Assembly: GCA_947624945.1 (NCBI GenBank)
Contig: CANQMJ010000090.1
Span: 1-9,662 of the forward strand
Length of the DNA: 9,662 bases
Origin: an uncultured Clostridia bacterium
Lineage (GTDB): Bacteria; Bacillota; Clostridia; Oscillospirales; CAG-272
Direction of reading: 5' to 3'
Shown: positions 5,217-9,662 of the stretch, piece after piece
Layout of the letters: each line of letters opens with the position of its first letter
Position numbering within the stretch: position 1 is the first letter of the stretch
Program-made: the position numbers and the translations under genes
The notes under the pieces: model-generated
What the model saw: only the letters and a program-made list of their open reading frames with translations
The model's database searches: none
Told to the model about the DNA's origin: nothing

Positions 5217-5687
5217 ATGGAAAACTCCGCATTTTATACCTGCACCGTCGACTCTCCCGTCGGCGCCATTACCATAACCGAGCATGACGGCGCCATCGTA
5301 CATATAAAGATCAAATCGTCGCTACCGAAATCGCCACCCGAAACGATGCTGCTCTGTGACGCATGCCGTCAGCTCGACGAATATTTCGCGCGAAAAAGGC
5401 GCGTATTCGACCTTCCGCTCGCCCCTGTCGGGACTCCTTTCCGTCTCCGCGTATGGGACGCGCTCCGCAAGATCCCCTACGGCTGCCGCGTTTCGTACGG
5501 CAACGTCGCCCGCATGATAGACTCGCCGCGCGCATGCCGCGCCGTCGGCGGCGCAAATCACGCAAACCCCATACCGATAATTATTCCCTGCCACCGCGTC
5601 ATAGGCGCGTCCGGCGCGCTCGTCGGCTTCGGCGGAGGACTTGATGTCAAAAAATATCTGCTCGACCTCGAATCAGACTGCATATAA
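5217..5687 (+). CDS. ogt: Methylated-DNA--protein-cysteine S-methyltransferase (Ogt/MGMT type)
   Basis: 156 residues from ATG 5217, with AGGGGA just upstream. The protein repairs O6-alkylguanine (and O4-alkylthymine) in DNA by moving the alkyl group to its own active-site cysteine in a single-use reaction in the cytosol. The active-site block IPIIIPCHRVIG carries Cys125 in PCHR. The HTH-like DNA-binding segment (about 85-115: PYGCRVSYGNVARMIDSPRA, then CRAVGGANHANP) includes the arginine finger Arg108. Residues 1-70 are the diverged N-terminal subdomain with DSPVGAITI. Length fits stand-alone Ogt; there is no Ada regulatory domain. It has its own promoter and its own terminator, so it is probably a single-gene unit. 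Nothing odd is seen. Confidence 0.95.
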   Translation: MENSAFYTCTVDSPVGAITITEHDGAIVHIKIKSSLPKSPPETMLLCDACRQLDEYFARKRRVFDLPLAPVGTPFRLRVWDALRKIPYGCRVSYGNVARMIDSPRACRAVGGANHANPIPIIIPCHRVIGASGALVGFGGGLDVKKYLLDLESDCI

Positions 5688-5697
5688 AAATAAAACC

Positions 5698-5740
5698 GTG
5701 GGAGACGGCTTTTGCAAAAGCCGTCTCCCACAACCGGTTT
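5698..5740. terminator. Bidirectional terminator between convergent genes
   Basis: A perfect 34-bp palindrome (5698-5731), GTGGGAGACGGCTTTTG against its exact complement, lies between the alkyltransferase and the convergent beta-propeller gene. It is followed by a T-run on + (5738-5742) and by TTTTATTTTTATA on the - side, so it can end transcripts from both directions. Confidence 0.85.
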
Positions 5741-5754
5741 TTCGCATTATTATT

Positions 5755-7404
5755 TTATTTTATGCCTTCGACGATGAGCGTGAACTCCGTTCCCGACTCG
5801 ACCGCGTACATGTCGACAGTACCCGTTTCGGCGTTATAGCCTGCGTAGCAGTACGTCACCGACGGCAGAGGCAGCATGCTGTATGACGAGCTCGTGTAAA
5901 CATCGTCGAGCACCTGTGTTTTTTTGCCTCCGTTTTTGCACGCGTAAAGGACGCCGCTGTTGGACGAATAGCTGTACTCGCCGACAAACAACGCATAACC
6001 GTCGTGCGTGACGGTCACACTGACGACCTTGTCGGCTACCTGCTTCGGCTTCTTTGTTCCCTTTACGTACCAAAGCGCATCGTCACTGTCGATGTAGTAC
6101 GCGAACTTTCCGTCTCTCGACATCGCAAACGTCTCGACATCCTCCGCGATCTCTACCGACTCGTCTATATCGCTCTCTTTGACTCGGTAAAGCACGTCGT
6201 CGCGCATATAGTAAAGCGTTTTACCGTCACTGCTTATGCTCGTACTGCCGTACGTCACCGACGACGCGACACGCTCCGTCTCCATATCGTCCTCGAGGTA
6301 AACGACGGTCCCCGCCGACGTATTGTAGCAGAACATCTCGGAAAGCGTATCAACTCCGTATGTCGCCGCCGTAAATATTCTGCCGGAATACTCTAAATAA
6401 GACGTCTGCGTCTGCGAAAATACAGGCAGTATCGGCATGAGCATGCCCGTGCCGAGCTTCTGCTTGTCGCCGCCCTTGACAGAGATATAGCAGTCGCCGT
6501 CTGACGCCGTGAATATCATCTCCGTGTTGTCGCGGTTGAAAACGAACGTGCCGCCGACACCGACCGACAGCTTCGTGCTTTCGCCCTTCATGTCGTAGAC
6601 GTAGAGACCGTCCTTATCGGTGTTGTAGCAGTAGATGTATTTGCCCTTATTCGATATCGCAACAGCGACGAGCGCATCGTCTATCTCGACGGACTTTTTG
6701 CCGTTGTAGACGTAGAGGTCATCGTCGCCGTTTTTGTCGGTGACCACATACGCCACATATTTGCCGTCCGGCGACATCACAATGCTCGAGGCTGCATCGA
6801 CATCGTCCGCGATCCTCGATTTTTTGCCGTTCTTGATGTTGTATACGCCGAGCGAGCCGTCCGCGTCGACATACGCGATAAAATTGCCCGAGAACGCCAT
6901 ATTTTCAACGCCGTCGAGCGCCTGATCGAGGCCGCCGTCCTTGTTGCTGACGTACACGTCGCCGTTCGACGTAAGGATCGCCACAGTCTTCCTGTCTACC
7001 GATGAGAGCGTCAATTTGACGCTGCTCGCGTCGCCGCCTATCTGTTCCGACACGGGCGTCGCCGCGGCTCCGTTGACGAGGAACAACCCGTCAGAGCCGA
7101 ACGTGGGCACGATCATCGACTCTATCATGTCAAACTTTCCTCCGCCCGACAATAAAACGGCAACGACCGCTATCACAACGATCAAAACGACCGCGACCGC
7201 AGCGGCGATGATGCCGACCGTTTTTTTGCCGGGAGTTTTGCCTTTCATCTTTGCCGCGATCATCTCGACCTGTTCATTTTTACTGACCGTATTTACGGCT
7301 TGTCCGGCCTTATTTTCCGCTTCGTTCTTTTCAAACGGAGCGCCGCATGTGAGACAATAATTGTTTTCGGGAGCGTTGTCGGCCCCGCATCTCGGACATT
7401 TCAT
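5755..7404 (-). CDS. Zinc-ribbon, single-pass membrane protein with a beta-propeller-like outer domain
   Basis: 549 residues. The start is ATG at 7404-7402, because GGAGGGG lies just before it; an in-frame start 13 codons upstream has no such site. Residues 3-20 form a zinc ribbon (Cys3, Cys6, Cys17, Cys20: CPRCGADNAPENNYCLTCG). A charged linker, then one hydrophobic helix at about 62-85 (IIAAAVAVVLIVVIAVVAVL) is preceded by GKTPGKK, placing the ribbon in the cytosol and the rest outside. From about 90 onward, short blade-like units recur (MSPDGKYVAYVV, ISNKGKYIYCYN, ISSDGKTLYYMR, MSRDGKFAYYID), as in TolB/WD40-like or DUF5050-type propellers. Proteins of this layout are common in Clostridia and lack a settled function; a sensing or envelope-binding role is possible. 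It has its own strong promoter and is separate from its neighbours. Architecture is clear; function is unknown. Confidence 0.85.
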   Translation of the reverse strand: MKCPRCGADNAPENNYCLTCGAPFEKNEAENKAGQAVNTVSKNEQVEMIAAKMKGKTPGKKTVGIIAAAVAVVLIVVIAVVAVLLSGGGKFDMIESMIVPTFGSDGLFLVNGAAATPVSEQIGGDASSVKLTLSSVDRKTVAILTSNGDVYVSNKDGGLDQALDGVENMAFSGNFIAYVDADGSLGVYNIKNGKKSRIADDVDAASSIVMSPDGKYVAYVVTDKNGDDDLYVYNGKKSVEIDDALVAVAISNKGKYIYCYNTDKDGLYVYDMKGESTKLSVGVGGTFVFNRDNTEMIFTASDGDCYISVKGGDKQKLGTGMLMPILPVFSQTQTSYLEYSGRIFTAATYGVDTLSEMFCYNTSAGTVVYLEDDMETERVASSVTYGSTSISSDGKTLYYMRDDVLYRVKESDIDESVEIAEDVETFAMSRDGKFAYYIDSDDALWYVKGTKKPKQVADKVVSVTVTHDGYALFVGEYSYSSNSGVLYACKNGGKKTQVLDDVYTSSSYSMLPLPSVTYCYAGYNAETGTVDMYAVESGTEFTLIVEGIK

Positions 7405-7498
7405 CTTATACCCCTCCTGATTATGACAGCTGATGCGCACCATACATCGACAGCATCCGCAGTCGCAGGGATTTGCCCTCTATGATTTTACACATACG

Positions 7499-7527
7499 AT
7501 TATACAATTTGCATCGTATTTTGTCAA
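7499..7527 (-). promoter_or_regulatory. Perfect consensus promoter of the zinc-ribbon/propeller gene
   Basis: On the - strand TTGACA (7527-7522), a 17-bp spacer and TATAAT (7504-7499) give a full-consensus sigma-A promoter. Its start point near 7492 leaves an untranslated leader of about 88 bases before the start codon at 7404. No clear hairpin regulator was seen in that leader. Confidence 0.88.
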
Positions 7528-7568
7528 TACCCGTACCGCATTTTGCACAGTCGCGGCACATCTTTTTG

Positions 7569-7597
7569 TTGCATTTTTGACCGATCGGTAGTATAAT
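7569..7597 (+). promoter_or_regulatory. Promoter of the AIM24-family gene with an internal 10-bp palindrome
   Basis: TATAAT (7592-7597) is preceded at 17 bp by TTGCAT (7569-7574), a partial -35 box. The spacer contains the perfect palindrome ACCGATCGGT (7580-7589). A repressor bound there would block RNA polymerase. The palindrome is seen; its use as an operator is inference. Confidence 0.6.
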
Positions 7598-7640
7598 ATC
7601 ATTACAAAAATCAATTTACATTATCATTCGGAGGTATTAC

Positions 7641-8315
7641 ATGAGATACGAGATCGTAGGCGAACCGCTCCCCGTCGTTATATGCCATGTCGACGCAGGC
7701 GAGTCGCTCATAACGGAAAAAGGCTCCATGAGCTGGATGTCGCCGAACATGAAAATGGAGACGAGGGCGGGCGGATTCGGCAAGGCAGTCGGACGCATGT
7801 TCTCGGGCGAATCCATGTTCCAGAACATATACACCGCCGAGGGCGGAGAGGGCATGATAGCGTTCGCATCGAGCTTCCCCGGCACCATTATGGCGTTCAA
7901 CATCGCGCCCGGTCAGGAGATAATAGCGCAGAAGTCGGCGTTTCTCGCGTCCGAGCAGACGGTCACGCTGTCGGTACATATGCAGAAGAAGCTCGGCGCG
8001 GGATTTTTCGGCGGCGAGGGCTTCATCATGCAGAAGCTTTCCGGCAACGGCACTGCATTTGTCGAGATCGACGGCTACTGCTGCCGCTACGACCTCGCGC
8101 CCGGCGAACAGCTCATCGTCGACACGGGTTATCTCGCCGCGATGACGGCGACAGTCGGGCTCGATATTCAGTCCGTGGCTGGACTCAAGAATAAGCTCTT
8201 CGGCGGAGAGGGCTTCTTCAATACTGTCCTCACGGGACCCGGCACCGTATGGATACAGTCGATGCCCGTAAGTGCCGTCGCGGGAGCGATACGCGGATTT
8301 TTGCCGGCAAACTGA
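7641..8315 (+). CDS. TIGR00266/AIM24-family protein
   Basis: 224 residues from ATG 7641, with GGAGG (7630-7634) six bases upstream. The family forms a compact beta-sandwich trimer built from internal repeats. Here the repeat core recurs as GRMFSGESMFQNIY (about 51-64), GAGFFGGEGFIMQKLSGNG (about 119-137) and NKLFGGEGFFNTVLTGPG (about 184-201). The N-terminus YEIVGEPLPVVICHVDAGES and the motif EKGSMSWMS are also typical. There is no signal peptide or membrane helix, so it is probably cytosolic. The bacterial members have no established biochemical role; the yeast relative Aim24 is a mitochondrial inner-membrane protein. It stands alone between its own promoter and a strong hairpin, with the propeller gene divergent and the proton-pump gene convergent. 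Family is secure, function open. Confidence 0.9.
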   Translation: MRYEIVGEPLPVVICHVDAGESLITEKGSMSWMSPNMKMETRAGGFGKAVGRMFSGESMFQNIYTAEGGEGMIAFASSFPGTIMAFNIAPGQEIIAQKSAFLASEQTVTLSVHMQKKLGAGFFGGEGFIMQKLSGNGTAFVEIDGYCCRYDLAPGEQLIVDTGYLAAMTATVGLDIQSVAGLKNKLFGGEGFFNTVLTGPGTVWIQSMPVSAVAGAIRGFLPAN

Positions 8316-8339
8316 TACAGCCTATTTTCATAAATTATC

Positions 8340-8371
8340 GGGGCGGGAACGCACATCATGCGCTCCCGCCC
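8340..8371. terminator. Strong hairpin between convergent genes
   Basis: GGGCGGGA (8341-8348) pairs with TCCCGCCC (8364-8371), and the inner CGCA (8350-8353) pairs with TGCG (8359-8362) around a five-base loop. A T-run (8381-8385) follows only at some distance on +, and the - side is AT-rich. It probably ends both the AIM24-family gene and the convergent membrane-subunit gene. Confidence 0.7.
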
Positions 8372-8384
8372 GTAAATTATGTTT

Positions 8385-9662
8385 TTACAGTCTCGGTACT
8401 ATGAACAAAAACAGCAGTATCACGCACACGCCGACGACGGTCGTAATGAGCGAATACGAGAAATTGTCGGTCGCCCGCTCCCTGTAAACGGCGTCGACGA
8501 CGGGGTGCGAACGCTTCGCGCGTGTCCTCTCGCGCGCAGGACGCAGTATCGTCCTGCGCAGCGCGTAGACTATGAGGTCGGCGGCGTCGCATACGAGGTG
8601 GCAGACGAAGCCTGCCGCCGCCATGCCCCACCTGCAAAGCCGCGACGTCAAAACGTTTTCGCCGAACAGACGCGCGACCGCGCCGCCCGCACGCGTCAGC
8701 GCATTTATCGCGGGCACATATACGGTGCGCTCGAGGTCGCACCACGCGGGCAGTATGTTGACGTAGCTGCCGCCGCGACGCGTCGCTGTGCGCACGAACG
8801 CGAAGTAGAGCACGATGCCGACCGTCATCGTTATGACTGCTCCCGACAGGCACTCCCAACCGAAAAACTTTACGTCGTGCCACTCGCCGCTGCCCGCGAA
8901 CGCCATTCCGCGCACCGCGACCTCTTTAGCGATCGCCGGTATGCATGTGAATAAGGTCGGCAAAACGGCAAATATCAACGCGAGCGATGTCGCAACGGTC
9001 ACGGCGCGTCCGCCTTTATGCTTTTCCACATGCTCGGACGGTTTTTCTATGAACACGCACACGAACAGCTTTATCATATACGCGAGCGTGCAGCCGCCGC
9101 CGAACAGGAACATTACCTCTACCGCGTGAGCTATCGGCGCTATCTCCGCCGATTCCACTATCGCCTCATGCAGAAGCGTCTTTGCAATATAACCCCCCGT
9201 GCCGGGGATACCGGCAAGTCCCGCGCCTCCGAGCGCGAACGCTATGCCTATAAACGGGTGGCTGCGTCCCCAGCCGCGAATATCGTTTAAGTCGAGGCTG
9301 TGCAGGTTCATATGTATAATGCCGGCGATAGTGAACAGTATCAGCTTCATCAGCGTGTGATTGAGCATGTAGAGCACGACGCCCGCGGACGCGAGCGCGC
9401 ACTCGTCGCCGAGTGCCGCGACAGCGCCGATGCCGGTCAAAATAAACCCTATCTGCGACATCGACGAGCACGCGAGCGTGCGCTTTATATCGACGGACAG
9501 AAGCGCGAGCACGGCTCCGAGCAGAAGCGTCACCGTGCCGAGCACGAATAGCAGAACGCCCCATTTTACATCTCCCGCATACAGACGCACGGTCGTAGCA
9601 ATTATGCCGTATACGCCGACCTTCGTCAGTATGCCCGACAGAATCGAGCTCGCGGGCGCGGG
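8385..9662 (-). CDS. Complex I/Mrp-type proton-translocating membrane subunit (NuoL/NuoM/MrpD-like), C-terminal part
   Basis: The frame is open to the right edge on the - strand; 425 residues are visible and the start lies outside. The first residues, APASSILSGILTKVGVYGII, form the lysine-bearing helix of antiporter-like subunits. SMSQIGFILTGIGA, then LNHTLMKLILFTIAGI (His and Lys of the proton channel) and GLAGIPGTGGYIAKTLLHEA (broken helix with Lys) follow in the usual order. TLAYMIKLFVCVF continues the core. These subunits move protons or sodium across the cytoplasmic membrane, coupled to NADH or ferredoxin oxidation, hydrogenases, or antiport. After the core come about 200 residues with a long basic loop (about 365-395: RRTILRPARERTRAKRSH) and one last helix ending IVPRL. 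The complex cannot be decided without the upstream partners, which would be right of the window. Confidence 0.88.
   Translation of the reverse strand, partial: PAPASSILSGILTKVGVYGIIATTVRLYAGDVKWGVLLFVLGTVTLLLGAVLALLSVDIKRTLACSSMSQIGFILTGIGAVAALGDECALASAGVVLYMLNHTLMKLILFTIAGIIHMNLHSLDLNDIRGWGRSHPFIGIAFALGGAGLAGIPGTGGYIAKTLLHEAIVESAEIAPIAHAVEVMFLFGGGCTLAYMIKLFVCVFIEKPSEHVEKHKGGRAVTVATSLALIFAVLPTLFTCIPAIAKEVAVRGMAFAGSGEWHDVKFFGWECLSGAVITMTVGIVLYFAFVRTATRRGGSYVNILPAWCDLERTVYVPAINALTRAGGAVARLFGENVLTSRLCRWGMAAAGFVCHLVCDAADLIVYALRRTILRPARERTRAKRSHPVVDAVYRERATDNFSYSLITTVVGVCVILLFLFIVPRL

Noticed and set aside
8377..9564. Long arginine- and alanine-rich frames opposite or alongside the proton-pump subunit and the alkyltransferase
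   Set aside because: These are shadows of GC-biased codons in the real genes; they show no domain, start signal or family resemblance.
1..9662. CRISPR array, insertion-sequence transposase, conjugation genes, rRNA
   Set aside because: No regularly spaced repeats, no transposase or relaxase motifs and no rRNA-like sequence were found on either strand.

Overview
This window most likely comes from a Gram-positive, low-to-mid GC member of the Clostridia, probably a gut or rumen relative of Oscillospirales or Christensenellales. The evidence is AGGAGG-type ribosome binding sites, several consensus sigma-A promoters with 17-bp spacers, a Tn916-type integrase module with an orphan MazF-like toxin, a GH94 disaccharide phosphorylase and a TIGR00266/AIM24 protein. 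The taxonomy is inferred from gene content; no search was run.

Left part (1-1084): the C-terminal end of a GH94 glycoside phosphorylase, then a HTH/WYL-type regulator that stops just as its WYL domain begins. About 330 bp without a gene follow, including a 23-bp hairpin with a T-run.

Middle part (about 1400-4750): the integration/excision module of an integrative element, all on the + strand. It holds a 111-aa winged-helix regulator, a 500-bp gap with no convincing gene but many stacked inverted repeats (candidate structured RNA), a MazF/PemK toxin with no adjacent antitoxin, a HTH excisionase, a tyrosine integrase broken by a one-base frameshift in an A-run, an intrinsic terminator, and a two-HTH protein of unknown function. 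No conjugation genes are visible, so this is an end or a remnant of an element.

Junction (4780-5216): a complete tRNA-Ser(UGA) on the - strand with its own terminator. Its 5' half (44 bp) is repeated exactly 193 bp upstream, directly behind a consensus tRNA promoter. This looks like a scar of site-specific integration in the anticodon arm: the intact tRNA now lies behind a truncated copy and 149 bp of extra DNA.

Right part (5157-9662): chromosomal housekeeping-like genes. They are an O6-alkylguanine-DNA alkyltransferase expressed divergently from the tRNA, a convergent zinc-ribbon/membrane-anchored beta-propeller protein, a divergently expressed AIM24-family protein, and (-) the C-terminal 425 residues of a complex I/Mrp-type proton-translocating membrane subunit that runs off the right edge. 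Strong hairpins separate the convergent pairs.
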